From contig NZ_JAGKSR010000001.1 of the NCBI RefSeq assembly GCF_017939615.1, positions 1,488,001 through 1,552,000 on the forward strand: a DNA stretch of 64,000 bases, in the 5' to 3' direction. The notes under the pieces were generated by a model. That model was not told the DNA's origin. It did not search any database and was given only the letters and a program-made list of their open reading frames with translations. Shown here piece after piece: positions 27,357 through 36,146 of the stretch (the stretch's first letter is position 1; each line of letters starts with the position of its first letter). Source of the stretch: Microbacterium sp. BLY (GTDB lineage: Bacteria; Actinomycetota; Actinomycetes; Actinomycetales; Microbacteriaceae). Position numbers and translations under genes: made by a program.

Positions 27357-28291
27357 GCCTGCCACCGCGCTGCCCGTCGCTGGATGAGGGAGTACAGGGC
27401 CATGACGACGCCGACCACGAGGATCATGCCCAACGCGAGGGCACCGGCGAGGTTCTCGCGCCCCAGCAACGTCTCGCTGGTGAGGGCGGTACGGATCTGC
27501 AGCGGCACGATCTGCGACCCCTGGCTGGCGAGGGCGGCCGCGGTCGCGTACGACGAGAACGCGTTCGCGAAGAGCAGGAGCACGCTGGCCAGGAACGACG
27601 GCGCCAGCACGGGCAGGCCGACCCGCATCCAGAAGCTCGCCCTGTTGCCGCCGAGGGTGAGGTTCGCCTCCACCCACTGGGTCTTGAGCGCGGCGAGGGC
27701 GGGGAGGAACGTGATGACCATCAGCGGGATCTGGAAGTAGATGTAGGGGAGGACGAGGCCGGGAAGCTCGTAGAGCCAGGCTCCCTCGGCGAAGATGTCG
27801 AGACCGAAGGTGTCACGGAGGAACACGGTGATCACTCCCTGGAGGCCGATCGAGGCGATGAAGGCGAAGGCCAGCATGACGCCGCCGAACTGGGCGAGCA
27901 CACCGGCTGCCGCGTCCACCGACTGCCGCACGACGCCGTCGGGATTCAGCCCGAGCAGGGCGTAGCAGACGAGGGCGCCGACGATCGCGCCCACGACCGC
28001 GGTGAGTAGGGACAGCCCCGCCGAGTTCGCGAACGTGGCGAGAACGACGGGATCGCCGAGAGCGGCGAGGTTCGTCCCGGTGAGCGCGCCATCGCCGTCG
28101 AAGAGCCCGGAGCCGATCGCGAGCACCGTGGGCACGGCGAGGAACAGCAGGACGTAGGCCGCGAACGGCACGAGTCCCAGCCACGCGAGAGAGGGCGCGG
28201 ACGGCCGGGCCCGCGTGTGCGACGCGGGCACGGCCGGGGTGACGGGGGTGGGCGCCGCAGCGTCCACCCCCGGGGTAACGAGAGCGGTCAC
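27353..28291 (-). CDS. ABC transporter permease, first subunit of the AfuA-like importer
   Basis: A 312-residue permease with a cytosolic Pro/Ala-rich N-terminus, then spans beginning LGLVPFAAYVLLFLAVPTVL. The coupling-loop equivalent lies near VEANLTLGGNRASFWMRVGLPVLAPSF. GTG 28291 overlaps the stop of the binding-protein gene (GTGA). It pairs with the shorter permease encoded next. Confidence 0.92.
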   Translation of the reverse strand: MTALVTPGVDAAAPTPVTPAVPASHTRARPSAPSLAWLGLVPFAAYVLLFLAVPTVLAIGSGLFDGDGALTGTNLAALGDPVVLATFANSAGLSLLTAVVGAIVGALVCYALLGLNPDGVVRQSVDAAAGVLAQFGGVMLAFAFIASIGLQGVITVFLRDTFGLDIFAEGAWLYELPGLVLPYIYFQIPLMVITFLPALAALKTQWVEANLTLGGNRASFWMRVGLPVLAPSFLASVLLLFANAFSSYATAAALASQGSQIVPLQIRTALTSETLLGRENLAGALALGMILVVGVVMALYSLIQRRAARWQA

Positions 28292-29427
28292 TGGACCGCC
28301 GCTGCCCACTTCTCGCCCAGCAGCGTGCCGGCGTTCTCGGACTGCTCCTCGGTCGGCACGACCGTCTCCTCCGGCGCCTCGGGGAGGGCCGACGCGAGCT
28401 TCTCGTCGATCGTGCCGGCCTCGGTCATCGCCTCCATGCGCACCGGGCGGGCGCCGCCCTTCAGCCAGAGGTTCTGCACCTCGTCGCTGTACAGGAACTC
28501 CTGCCACAGTCGAGCGGCGGCGGGGTGCGGGGCGTCGACGTTGATGGCCTGGTTGTAGTAGCCCGCGTATCCGGTGCCATCGAAGACGACGACCTTCCAG
28601 TTCGGGTTGTCGGCCGTGTGCGACGCGTTGAGGTAGTCCCAGTCGAAGACGACGGGAGTCTCGCCGCTCGCGACGGTCGCCGTAGTGACGTCGACCTTCA
28701 GCAGGTTCCCGGCCTTCTGCAGGTCGGCGAAGAAGTCGATGCCCGGCTGGTAGTCGTCGAGGGTGCCGTCCGACTGCACGGTCGCGAGGCCCACGGCCGC
28801 GAAGGCCGCTCCCGCCTGGGTGGGGTCGCCGTTGATGGCGACGGCGCCCTTGTAGTCTGCGGAGAGGAGGTCGGACAGCTCGGCAGGGGCATCGAACTTC
28901 GAGGAGTCGTAGCCGATCGACATGTACCCGCCGTAGTCGCCGACGAAGAGGCCGGAGGGCTCCTTCAGCTCCTCGGGGATGTCGTCCCACGTCTGCACCT
29001 TGTAGGGCGCGAACGTGTCGGTGTTCTGCAGGGCGACCGTCAGCCCGAGGTCGAAGACGTCGGGCGCCGTGTCGAGGCCCTTGTTCGTCTCGGCGGCCTG
29101 GATCTCCTCGGCGCTGGACACGTCCGGCGACGCCTCGTTGATCGTGATCTCGGGGTACTTCTCGGCGAAGAGGTCGAGGATCTCTCCGTAGTTCGCCCAG
29201 TCGCGAGGCAGGGCGATGACGTTCAGCTGCCCCTCCTCCTTCGCGGCGGCCTCGAGGTCGGCGAACGAGCCGAAGTCCTCGACGGAGGTCGCGCTCGCCG
29301 CGTCCACGGTGTCGTCGCCGGCGGCCGGGGCGTCGGTCGCCGAGGCGCAGGAGGTCAGTGCGATGACGGCCGTGGTGGCCAGGGCGATGCCGGCGCCGAT
29401 GCGTGCGCGGCGGATGGAGCGTGCCAT
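28288..29427 (-). CDS. ABC transporter substrate-binding lipoprotein (extracellular solute-binding family 1, AfuA/PotD-like)
   Basis: A 379-residue lipoprotein: signal peptide, lipobox ALTSC near residue 27, then the start of the binding fold LNVIALPRDWANYGEILDLF. DVFDLGLTVALQ, VGDYGGYMSIGYDSSKF and VVFDWDYLNASH are in the ligand region. No tyrosine cluster typical of Fe3+ binders is obvious, so polyamine or phosphonate ligands are also possible. The SD GAGAGGA lies inside an 11-bp inverted repeat (29429-29483), described separately. Confidence 0.88.
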   Translation of the reverse strand: MARSIRRARIGAGIALATTAVIALTSCASATDAPAAGDDTVDAASATSVEDFGSFADLEAAAKEEGQLNVIALPRDWANYGEILDLFAEKYPEITINEASPDVSSAEEIQAAETNKGLDTAPDVFDLGLTVALQNTDTFAPYKVQTWDDIPEELKEPSGLFVGDYGGYMSIGYDSSKFDAPAELSDLLSADYKGAVAINGDPTQAGAAFAAVGLATVQSDGTLDDYQPGIDFFADLQKAGNLLKVDVTTATVASGETPVVFDWDYLNASHTADNPNWKVVVFDGTGYAGYYNQAINVDAPHPAAARLWQEFLYSDEVQNLWLKGGARPVRMEAMTEAGTIDEKLASALPEAPEETVVPTEEQSENAGTLLGEKWAAAVQ

Positions 29428-29428
29428 G

Positions 29429-29483
29429 AGTGTCCTCTCAGTGTCCGGCGTCGCGCGCCGGTGTCGGGTTGCGAGAGGACACT
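29429..29483 (-). promoter_or_regulatory. Nested inverted repeat covering the ribosome binding site of the solute-binding-protein gene
   Basis: AGTGTCCTCTC (29429-29439) is perfectly repeated in inverse as GAGAGGACACT (29473-29483). A second stem CCGGCG/CGCCGG (17 bp with its loop) sits between the arms. On the minus strand the proximal arm reads GAGAGGACACT and ends one base before the ATG, so it contains the SD. If the leader is transcribed from upstream of 29483, the SD would be buried; otherwise the dyad may be an operator. Confidence 0.7.
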
Positions 29484-29560
29484 ATGAGGCCGAGGTAGCC
29501 GCGCGGAGCGGCCCGGGTGAACGGTCGGTGACGCGCGGATGGCGTGCGGGGGCGGGGTGC

Positions 29561-30076
29561 TCAGTCCGCGGGGACCACGTATTTGAAGCCGCGGTGCGAG
29601 CCCACATAGCCGAGGCGCTCGTAGAAGCGGTGGGCGTCGGTGCGGGCGGCGTCGGAGGTCAGCTGCACCATCGCGGCGCCGAGGGCGGGTGCGGCGACCT
29701 CGCCGACCCAGCGCATGACGGCGGAGCCGATGCCGGACGAGCGGAGGTCGCTGCGCACCCGGACCGCCTCCACGAGAAGCCGCCGAGCCCCGCGCCGGGC
29801 CATGCCCGGGATCGAGGTGAGCTGCAGCGTGCCGACGACGGCGCCGCCGAGCTCGACCACGAGGAGGTCGTTCGAGGCGTCGGCGAGGATCTCGTGGAGC
29901 CCGCGTGCGTACGCGGGGCGGTCGTCCTCGGAGGCGACGTCGCCGCGGGCCGCGCTGATCGGATCGTCCGCGAGGAGGGCGATGACGGCATCCGTGTCGG
30001 CCGGGGTCGCCCTCCGAAGGACGGCGACCCCGCTCCGCGCGGCGAACGAATAGGGCAGCGGGAGGACGTCGAGCAT
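29561..30076 (-). CDS. GNAT family N-acetyltransferase
   Basis: A 171-residue acetyltransferase. The acetyl-CoA region is VEAVRVRSDLRSSGIGSAVMRWVGE (R-S-S-G-I-G, about residues 108-113), with strand GAVVGTLQLTSIPG before it and FYERLGYVGSHRGFKYV after it. CAGACT (30083-30088, minus) ends 6 nt before the ATG, a leaderless-type start. The substrate is unknown. Confidence 0.88.
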   Translation of the reverse strand: MLDVLPLPYSFAARSGVAVLRRATPADTDAVIALLADDPISAARGDVASEDDRPAYARGLHEILADASNDLLVVELGGAVVGTLQLTSIPGMARRGARRLLVEAVRVRSDLRSSGIGSAVMRWVGEVAAPALGAAMVQLTSDAARTDAHRFYERLGYVGSHRGFKYVVPAD

Positions 30077-30138
30077 GCCCCCAGTCTGACAGCGGAGCGG
30101 ATGCGGGAGGGTGGCCCGGGGTCTGGAATCATGGCGGG

Positions 30139-30966
30139 GTGGATATCGGCAGCCTCCTCGGACTCGAGCAGCTCACCTGGGGGATGCTGATCCTCGTCGT
30201 CGTGGCGGCCTTCGGCGCCGGGTGGATCGATGCCGTCGTTGGCGGGGGCGGGCTGCTGCAGCTCCCCGCACTGCTCCTCATCCCCGGCATCGCTCCGGTC
30301 CAGGCGCTCGCGACGAACAAGCTCGCCTCCGTGTTCGGCACCGCCACGAGCAGCGTCACCTATTACCGGCGTGCGAAACCGGACATCCGGACCGCGCTGC
30401 CGATGGCGGTCATCGCCTTGATCGGCTCGTTCGGAGGGGCGGCCGTCGCGACGGTCCTGCCCCCGGCCGCGTTCAAGCCCATCATCGTGGTCGCGCTCCT
30501 CGCGGTCGCGTTGTTCACGGCGTTCCGCCCCCAGCTCGGTGCCGCCACGCAGCTGCGCTTCCACGGGCACAAGCACCACATCATGGCCGGTCTCGCCGGG
30601 CTCGGCATCGGCTTCTACGACGGCATGATCGGGCCGGGGACGGGCACGTTCCTCGTGATCACTCTCGTGGCGCTCCTGGGCTACGACTTCCTGCAGGCGA
30701 GCGCGAAGGCCAAGATCGTGAACTTCGCGACGAACGCGGGGGCCCTGCTGCTGTTCATCCCGCACGGGTCGGTGCTGTGGCTCCTCGGCGGGATCCTCGC
30801 GGTCGCGAACGTCGCCGGGAGCTACCTGGGCTCGCGCATGGCGATCTCGCGCGGCACGACGTTCATCCGCGTGGTGTTCCTCGTGGTGGTGGTGGCGCTG
30901 ATCGCGAAGCTCGGCGTCGACGTGTGGAACGAGAACCTCGCACCGTTCCTGGCGTCACTCGCCTGA
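30139..30966 (+). CDS. TSUP family transporter (TauE/SafE, sulfite exporter-like)
   Basis: A 275-residue membrane protein with the TSUP inverted-repeat signatures: FGAGWIDAVVGGGGLLQLPALL near residue 25 and GLGIGFYDGMIGPGTGTFLVI near 160. Seven to eight spans are likely. The family moves sulfur-containing anions or organic acids; the cargo here is not evident. The start is GTG 30139; AATCAT (30127-30132) ends 6 nt before it. A strong hairpin follows the stop. Confidence 0.9.
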   Translation: MDIGSLLGLEQLTWGMLILVVVAAFGAGWIDAVVGGGGLLQLPALLLIPGIAPVQALATNKLASVFGTATSSVTYYRRAKPDIRTALPMAVIALIGSFGGAAVATVLPPAAFKPIIVVALLAVALFTAFRPQLGAATQLRFHGHKHHIMAGLAGLGIGFYDGMIGPGTGTFLVITLVALLGYDFLQASAKAKIVNFATNAGALLLFIPHGSVLWLLGGILAVANVAGSYLGSRMAISRGTTFIRVVFLVVVVALIAKLGVDVWNENLAPFLASLA

Positions 30967-30993
30967 CTCCTCCCGAGGCCCCGTGTACGTGAC

Positions 30994-31031
30994 GAGACCC
31001 CGGGCTGCCAGCGGCAGTGTCCCGGGGTCTC
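30994..31031. terminator. Bidirectional terminator between the TSUP gene and aspS
   Basis: GAGACCCCGGG (30994-31004) pairs perfectly with CCCGGGGTCTC (31021-31031), and an inner CTGCC/GGCAG stem extends it. It stands between two convergent 3' ends. A third GGGGTCTCGGCG copy follows at about 31040. Confidence 0.8.
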
Positions 31032-31060
31032 GGCGGTAAGACGGGGTCTCGGCGATCAGG

Positions 31061-32839
31061 TCAGGCGTCGTCCTCGGGGGTGAAGTCGACGCCGGCCTCG
31101 GCGCGCTGCTCGGGGGTGATCGGCGCGGGAGCGGAGGTCAGCGGATCGAAGCCGTTGCCGGACTTCGGGAAGGCGATGACGTCGCGGATCGACTCGGTTT
31201 TCGTCAGGTGCTGGAGCACGCGGTCCATGCCGAGCGCGATGCCGCCGTGCGGGGGAGCGCCGAACTTGAACGCGTCGAGGAGGAAGCCGAACTGCTCCTG
31301 CGCGACCTCGTCGCTGATGCCCATGACCTCGAACACCCGCTTCTGGATGTCCTCGCGGTGGATGCGGATGGACCCGCCGCCGAGCTCCGAGCCGTTGCAC
31401 ACGATGTCGTACGCGTAGGCGAGGGCCGAACCGGGGTCGGTGTCGAACGTGTCCTCGAACTCGGGCTTCGGACCCGTGAACGCGTGGTGCACGGCCGTCC
31501 AGGCCCCCGCGCCCACCGCGACGTCACCGGAGGCGACCGCGTCGGCGGCCGGCTCGAACATCGGGGCGTCGACGACCCAGGTGAAGGCGAACTCGTCCGG
31601 GTTCAGGTAGCCGAGGCGGCGGCCGATCTCGACCCGCGCGGCACCGAGCAGCGCCCGGCTCTCCTTGGTGGACCCGGCGGCGAAGAACACGCAGTCGCCC
31701 GGCTCGGCGCCGACGAACTCCGCCAGGCCCGCCTGCTCGGCCTCGGACAGGTTCTTCGCGGCGGGACCGCCCAGGGTGCCGTCCTCGTTGAACAGGACGT
31801 AGGCGAGACCGCGCGCGCCGCGTTGCTTGGCCCAGTCCTGCCACGCGTCGAGCTGCTTGCGCGGCTGGCCGGCACCGCCGGGCATGCGCACGGCGCCGAC
31901 GTACTCGGCCTGGAACACGCGGAACGGGGTGTCCTTGAAGTAGTCCGTCGCCTCGACGAGCTCGAGCCCGAAGCGGAGGTCGGGCTTGTCGGAGCCGTAC
32001 TTCGCCATGGCGTCGGCGTACGTCATCCGCGGCAGCGGGGTCTGCACCTCGACCCCGATCGTCTTCCACATCGCGACGATGAGCGCCTCCATGAGGGCGA
32101 TCACGTCCTCCTGGTCGACGAAGCTCATCTCGATGTCGAGCTGCGTGAACTCGGGCTGGCGGTCGGCGCGGAAGTCCTCGTCGCGGTAGCAGCGGGCGAT
32201 CTGGAAGTACTTCTCCACACCGCCGACCATGAGCAGCTGCTTGAACAGCTGCGGGGACTGGGGCAGGGCGTACCAGCTGCCCGGGTGCAGACGGGCCGGG
32301 ACGACGAAGTCGCGGGCGCCCTCCGGCGTGGAGCGGGTGAGGGTCGGGGTCTCGACCTCGGTGAAGTCCTCGGCGTGCAGCACGTCGCGGATCGCCTTGT
32401 AGACGTCGGACCGCAGGCGCAGGGCGGAGGCGGCCGCCGGGCGGCGGAGGTCGAGATAGCGGTACTTCAGGCGCGCCTCCTCGCCGACCGTCTCAGTGTC
32501 GGCCAGAGCGGTCGAGACCTGGAACGGCAGGGGCGCCGACTCGTTCAGCACCTCGACGTCGGCCGCGATGACCTCGATCTCGCCGGACGGGAGGTTCGGG
32601 TTCGCGTTGCCCTCGGGGCGGCGAGAGACCTCACCGGTGACCTTCAGGACGAATTCGTTGCGCAGCGGGTGGGCGACCTCTTCGTCACGGATGACGACCT
32701 GGGCGATGCCCGACGCGTCCCGCAGATCGATGAAAGCGACGCCTCCGTGGTCACGACGACGATCGACCCACCCGGTGAGGGTGACGGACTGACCGATGTT
32801 CTCGGCGCGCAGGGAGCCTGCGGAGTGGGTGCGCAGCAC
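31061..32839 (-). CDS. aspS: Aspartate-tRNA ligase
   Basis: A 592-residue class II synthetase of the bacterial type. It has an N-terminal OB anticodon domain ([23 protein letters not shown]), motif 2 around [19 protein letters not shown], a GAD insertion domain in the middle, and motif 3 [14 protein letters not shown]. The GTG at 32839 begins [10 protein letters not shown], and GGAGGA lies 8 nt upstream inside a small palindrome. TAGACT (32879-32884, minus) is a plausible -10, so this gene has a leader. The length is normal. Confidence 0.97.
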   Translation of the reverse strand: MLRTHSAGSLRAENIGQSVTLTGWVDRRRDHGGVAFIDLRDASGIAQVVIRDEEVAHPLRNEFVLKVTGEVSRRPEGNANPNLPSGEIEVIAADVEVLNESAPLPFQVSTALADTETVGEEARLKYRYLDLRRPAAASALRLRSDVYKAIRDVLHAEDFTEVETPTLTRSTPEGARDFVVPARLHPGSWYALPQSPQLFKQLLMVGGVEKYFQIARCYRDEDFRADRQPEFTQLDIEMSFVDQEDVIALMEALIVAMWKTIGVEVQTPLPRMTYADAMAKYGSDKPDLRFGLELVEATDYFKDTPFRVFQAEYVGAVRMPGGAGQPRKQLDAWQDWAKQRGARGLAYVLFNEDGTLGGPAAKNLSEAEQAGLAEFVGAEPGDCVFFAAGSTKESRALLGAARVEIGRRLGYLNPDEFAFTWVVDAPMFEPAADAVASGDVAVGAGAWTAVHHAFTGPKPEFEDTFDTDPGSALAYAYDIVCNGSELGGGSIRIHREDIQKRVFEVMGISDEVAQEQFGFLLDAFKFGAPPHGGIALGMDRVLQHLTKTESIRDVIAFPKSGNGFDPLTSAPAPITPEQRAEAGVDFTPEDDA

Positions 32840-32971
32840 GGAGGATTCCTCCTGATCCGGGGAAAGATGAACCCGCCCAGTCTACGCGGGCGTCCCGGCC
32901 GTCCTCGGCCGGGTCGCGTGTGCCGAGCGACCACACCTCAGTAGGATCGCCAGGACGAAAGGCGCACCCCC

Positions 32972-33361
32972 ATGAACCTCTCCATCTCGGACGGCAACGG
33001 CCTTCCCGACCTGTTCGGCGCGATCTTCTCCGGCACCACGGGACTCATCGCCCTCATCTTCTACATCCTCGTCGTGGTCGGACTGTGGAAGGTCTTCACG
33101 AAGGCGGGCTATCCCGGGATCCTCGCGATCATCCCGATCGTCAACGTCGTGTTCCTCGTGAAGATCGCCGGGATGTCGGGCTGGTTCGCCCTGCTCTATC
33201 TCGTGCCGATCGCGAACTTCATCCTCGGGGTGATCGTCGCGTTCAAGCTCGGCGCGCGCTTCGGCAAGGGCGGGGTGTTCTCGTTCTTCCTGCTCTTCCT
33301 GTTCCCCTACATCGGCTATCTGATCCTCGGGTTCGGCGACTCCCGCTACCGCGAGGTCTGA
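32972..33361 (+). CDS. DUF5684 domain membrane protein
   Basis: A 129-residue small membrane protein with about four spans. Characteristic are LWKVFTKAGYPGILAIIPIVN, the GMSGWFALLYLVPIANFI hairpin and FKLGARFGKGGVFSFFLL. This arrangement is common in proteins annotated DUF5684; no function is known. GAAAGGCG precedes the ATG, and TAGGAT (32942-32947) is a possible -10. One base separates it from the phosphatase gene, so the two are probably co-transcribed. Confidence 0.85.
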   Translation: MNLSISDGNGLPDLFGAIFSGTTGLIALIFYILVVVGLWKVFTKAGYPGILAIIPIVNVVFLVKIAGMSGWFALLYLVPIANFILGVIVAFKLGARFGKGGVFSFFLLFLFPYIGYLILGFGDSRYREV

Positions 33362-33362
33362 C

Positions 33363-34004
33363 GTGGCGGCATCACTTCTGCACCTCGTCCGCCACGGGGA
33401 GGTGCACAACCCGTCCCGCGTGCTCTACGGACGGCTGCCCGACTATCACCTCAGCACCGCGGGGGAGGAGATGGCCCAGGCGGCGGCGGAGCACGTCGCG
33501 GGACTCGGCGATCCGGTGACCGCGCTGTTCGCGTCGCCCCTGGAGCGCGCGCAGGAGTCGGCCGCCCCGTTCGCGGAGGTGTTCGACCTCGAACCCGAGA
33601 CCGACATCCGCCTGATCGAGCCGACGAACGTGTTCGAGGGCACCCGGATGCGGCGGTCGCTGATGAACCCGATGAACTGGTGGCACCTGCGTCAGCCGTC
33701 GCTGCCGAGCTGGGGGGAGCCGTACACCTCGATCGCGGAGCGGATGCTCGGGGTCATGGACGAGGCGTGGACGGCCGCGGCCGAGATCCCGACCGCGGGG
33801 GACATCGTGATGGTGTCGCATCAGGCGCCGATCTGGATCACGCACCTGCGCGTCGCCGGCCTCCCGCTGCAGCACGACCCGCGGACCCGCCGCTGCGCCC
33901 TGTCGAGCGTGACCTCATTCGCGCGCGTGGGCGACGTCTGGCGCGAGGTCTCGTACGCCGAGCCCGCCGCGACCGGCGGTGCTGTCGACGTCGGGGCTGT
34001 CTGA
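33363..34004 (+). CDS. Histidine phosphatase family protein (phosphoglycerate-mutase-like)
   Basis: A 213-residue member of the branch 1 histidine phosphatases. The catalytic RHG is at residues 10-12 (LLHLVRHGEVHN), a substrate Arg appears in SPLERAQESA, and the second His in VMVSHQAPIW. In related actinobacteria a gene of this kind often precedes the cytochrome c maturation genes; here a MerR/reductase pair intervenes. The substrate is unknown. Confidence 0.9.
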   Translation: MAASLLHLVRHGEVHNPSRVLYGRLPDYHLSTAGEEMAQAAAEHVAGLGDPVTALFASPLERAQESAAPFAEVFDLEPETDIRLIEPTNVFEGTRMRRSLMNPMNWWHLRQPSLPSWGEPYTSIAERMLGVMDEAWTAAAEIPTAGDIVMVSHQAPIWITHLRVAGLPLQHDPRTRRCALSSVTSFARVGDVWREVSYAEPAATGGAVDVGAV

Positions 34005-34010
34005 CCCCCG

Positions 34011-34069
34011 TTCGAATCGCCGGAATGGCCCCCTCCGGCCCGGAAGGGGGACCAATCGGGCGATTCGAA
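34011..34069. terminator. Large two-layer hairpin between convergent genes
   Basis: TTCGAATCGCC (34011-34021) pairs with GGCGATTCGAA (34059-34069), and an inner CCCCCT/AGGGGG stem lies inside. It is placed between the phosphatase and reductase 3' ends and can act on both strands. Confidence 0.8.
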
Positions 34070-34070
34070 G

Positions 34071-34964
34071 TCAGAGGGACTGGAGCGCCCCCACCGCGGC
34101 GACCTGTCCCGCGGCGGCGGCGAGCAGCACCGAGGCCATCGGACCGGGGAGGGTCGCGCGATGCGCGAGGTCGCCCGCGGCGAAGACGCCAGGAAGCGAC
34201 GTCCGCCCGAACTCGTCGATCTCGATGGACCCCGACTCCCGCATCCCGAGCCCGAGGTCGGCGGCGAAGGGCGCCCGGTGCCGCATCGTGCCGGACGCCA
34301 CGAACACCCCCGCGACGTCGAGGTCGCCCTCGGCGCTGCGCACCTGCACCCCGTCTCCGTGCGCGCTGACAGCCTCGACCGGAGCGGAGGTCACCCGGAC
34401 CCCGAGCTCCTCCAGCGTGAGACGGTCATCCGCGGCGAACGGTTCTCCCACCGGGACCACCGTGATCTCGCCGACGATGCGGCCGAGCAACCCGATCAGG
34501 TGGGCCGCCCTGGGCGCCGCCCCGAGGATCGCGATCGGCCTCCCGGCGTGCTCGTGGCCGTCGCAGAACGGGCAGCTGAAGGCCCGGAGGCCCCACAGCT
34601 CGGCGAGACCCGGCACCGGCGGGAGGTCGTCCGCGACGCCGGTCGCCAGGATCACCCGTCGGGCGTCGGCCACCGACCCGTCGGCGAGGCTCACCGAGAA
34701 ACCCGTCTCCTCGTCGCCGGAGATCCGCTGCGCCGCGACATCCCGCACCTCGACGTCCGGATACGCGGTGAGCTCGGTGCGGGCCTGCGCGCGGAGGTCG
34801 GCCGGGGCCTTCCCGTCGGCGCCGATCATGTTGTGCATGTGCTGCACGGTGCCGTTGCGGTACTCGCCGGAGTCGAGCAGGAGCACCGGTCGGTGCATCC
34901 GGCCGAGCGTCAGTGCCGCCTGGAGCCCGGCGGGGCCGGCACCGATCACGATCGCGTCGTACAT
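34071..34964 (-). CDS. NAD(P)/FAD-dependent oxidoreductase (thioredoxin-reductase-like)
   Basis: A 297-residue flavoprotein. The FAD motif GAGPAGLQAALTLG is at residues 8-21, a central CPFCDGHEHAG replaces the CATC active site of thioredoxin reductase, and the C-terminal GVFAAGDLAHRA binds FAD. The length fits the TrxR-like group. The CPFC motif keeps two cysteines, so a disulfide role is possible but the substrate is unknown. It diverges from a MerR gene with a palindromic operator between them. Confidence 0.88.
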   Translation of the reverse strand: MYDAIVIGAGPAGLQAALTLGRMHRPVLLLDSGEYRNGTVQHMHNMIGADGKAPADLRAQARTELTAYPDVEVRDVAAQRISGDEETGFSVSLADGSVADARRVILATGVADDLPPVPGLAELWGLRAFSCPFCDGHEHAGRPIAILGAAPRAAHLIGLLGRIVGEITVVPVGEPFAADDRLTLEELGVRVTSAPVEAVSAHGDGVQVRSAEGDLDVAGVFVASGTMRHRAPFAADLGLGMRESGSIEIDEFGRTSLPGVFAAGDLAHRATLPGPMASVLLAAAAGQVAAVGALQSL

Positions 34965-35004
34965 GGGGGTTCCCTTCTCGCGTCTTGCGTTCGACCTCAG
35001 TCTG

Positions 35005-35028
35005 TGACTTCATGTCAACATGAAGTCA
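35005..35028. promoter_or_regulatory. Perfect palindromic operator in the MerR/reductase divergent promoter
   Basis: TGACTTCATGT (35005-35015), CA, and ACATGAAGTCA (35018-35028) form an 11-2-11 dyad. It contains the MerR start codon (35020), and a TTGACA -35-like box for the reductase on the minus strand (35013-35018) lies within it. This is the expected arrangement for a MerR-type regulator controlling both genes. Confidence 0.8.
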
Positions 35029-35424
35029 AGCGACCCGCACCCCTGGTCCGTCGGCGAGGTCGCCGCACGGTTCGACCTGCCGACGAACGTCCTGCGGCAC
35101 TGGGAGACGGTCGGCCTGTTGCGGCCGCCCCGCGACCCGGCGGGCCGGCGACGGTACGGCGAGGACGAGGTCGTGCGCATCGCCGTCATCCAGCGCAGCA
35201 AGGCCGCGGGCATGAGCCTCGACCAGATCGCGGTGCTCCTCGACGACGGCAGCGCCGGGCGTCATCAGGTCCTGCAGCAGCACCTCGACGACATCGACCG
35301 GCGGATGGAGGAGATGCGGCGATCGCGGGAGATGACGGAGCACGCCATGGGATGCCGCGCGCATGACATCGCGACGTGTCCGCGGTTCCGCGCCGGAGTG
35401 GACGACGTGCTCGCGCGCTTCTGA
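35020..35424 (+). CDS. MerR family transcriptional regulator
   Basis: A 134-residue regulator. The N-terminal winged HTH (VGEVAARFDLPTNVLRHWETVGLL, then GRRRYGEDEVVRI) is followed by a helical coiled coil (about residues 75-105) and a tail with Cys112 and Cys120 (GCRAHDIATCPRF), possible ligand or redox residues. The start is ATG 35020, within the palindrome; CTTCAT/TTGCGT upstream could give a leaderless message. It most likely controls the divergent flavin reductase; the signal is unknown. Confidence 0.9.
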   Translation: MKSSDPHPWSVGEVAARFDLPTNVLRHWETVGLLRPPRDPAGRRRYGEDEVVRIAVIQRSKAAGMSLDQIAVLLDDGSAGRHQVLQQHLDDIDRRMEEMRRSREMTEHAMGCRAHDIATCPRFRAGVDDVLARF

Positions 35425-35479
35425 GGCCCCCCGGGGGTACCCGGCCGATGCATAGGAAGCTCTGCGTAAACTCGGAGAC

Positions 35480-36130
35480 GTGTCCCGCGCTTCCAGGATT
35501 CACCCGATCCGCAACGGCCGCCCCTCCCGTCTTCGGCCCCTCGGCCGCCTGGGCGGAGTCGCGCTCGCTGCGGTGCTCGGCGTCGGCCTGAGCGCCTGTG
35601 CGCCCGATGCCGTGAGCGAGTCGTTCCTGAACGGCGAGAACACCGGGTACGTCGCCGCCGACGGTGCGATCGTCGAGATCCCCGTCGCCGAACGCGGAGA
35701 GCCGGTCGAGTTCGCCGGGGTCACCGAGCACGGGGAGAAGTTCGACAGCGCCGACATCGCCGGCCAGGTCGCCGTGGTCAACTTCTGGTACGCGGGTTGC
35801 GCGCCGTGCCGCGTCGAGGCGCCCGACCTGGAGGCCGTCTGGCAGGAGCACCAGGACGCGGACGTGCAGTTCATCGGCATCAACACGCGGGATCAGGCCG
35901 ACACGGCCGTCGCCTTCGCCGACGAGTTCGGGATCACGTACCCGAGCCTCATCGACGTCGACACCGCCCAGGCGAAGCTCGCCTTCGCGGAGGTCGTGCC
36001 GATCTCGGCCACCCCCACCACGCTCGTGCTCGACAAGCAGGGGCGCGTCGCCGCGAAGATCATCGGACCCATCGACGGCACGTCCGTCCTCTCCACGCTC
36101 GTCAAGGACGCGCTCGCGGAGGACTCCTGA
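35480..36130 (+). CDS. TlpA/ResA-like thioredoxin-fold lipoprotein
   Basis: A 216-residue extracytoplasmic thiol oxidoreductase. A Lys/Arg-rich N-terminus leads to a lipobox-like LSAC (about residue 40). The thioredoxin fold carries FWYAGCAPCRVEAP with the active CAPC, and the cis-Pro stretch SATPTTLVLD. Beside ccdA, resB and ccsB it probably reduces apocytochrome c. TAAACT (35467-35472) ends 7 nt before the GTG at 35480, so this operon may begin leaderless. Confidence 0.92.
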   Translation: MSRASRIHPIRNGRPSRLRPLGRLGGVALAAVLGVGLSACAPDAVSESFLNGENTGYVAADGAIVEIPVAERGEPVEFAGVTEHGEKFDSADIAGQVAVVNFWYAGCAPCRVEAPDLEAVWQEHQDADVQFIGINTRDQADTAVAFADEFGITYPSLIDVDTAQAKLAFAEVVPISATPTTLVLDKQGRVAAKIIGPIDGTSVLSTLVKDALAEDS

Positions 36131-36146
36131 TGTCCGCGAGGTCGTC

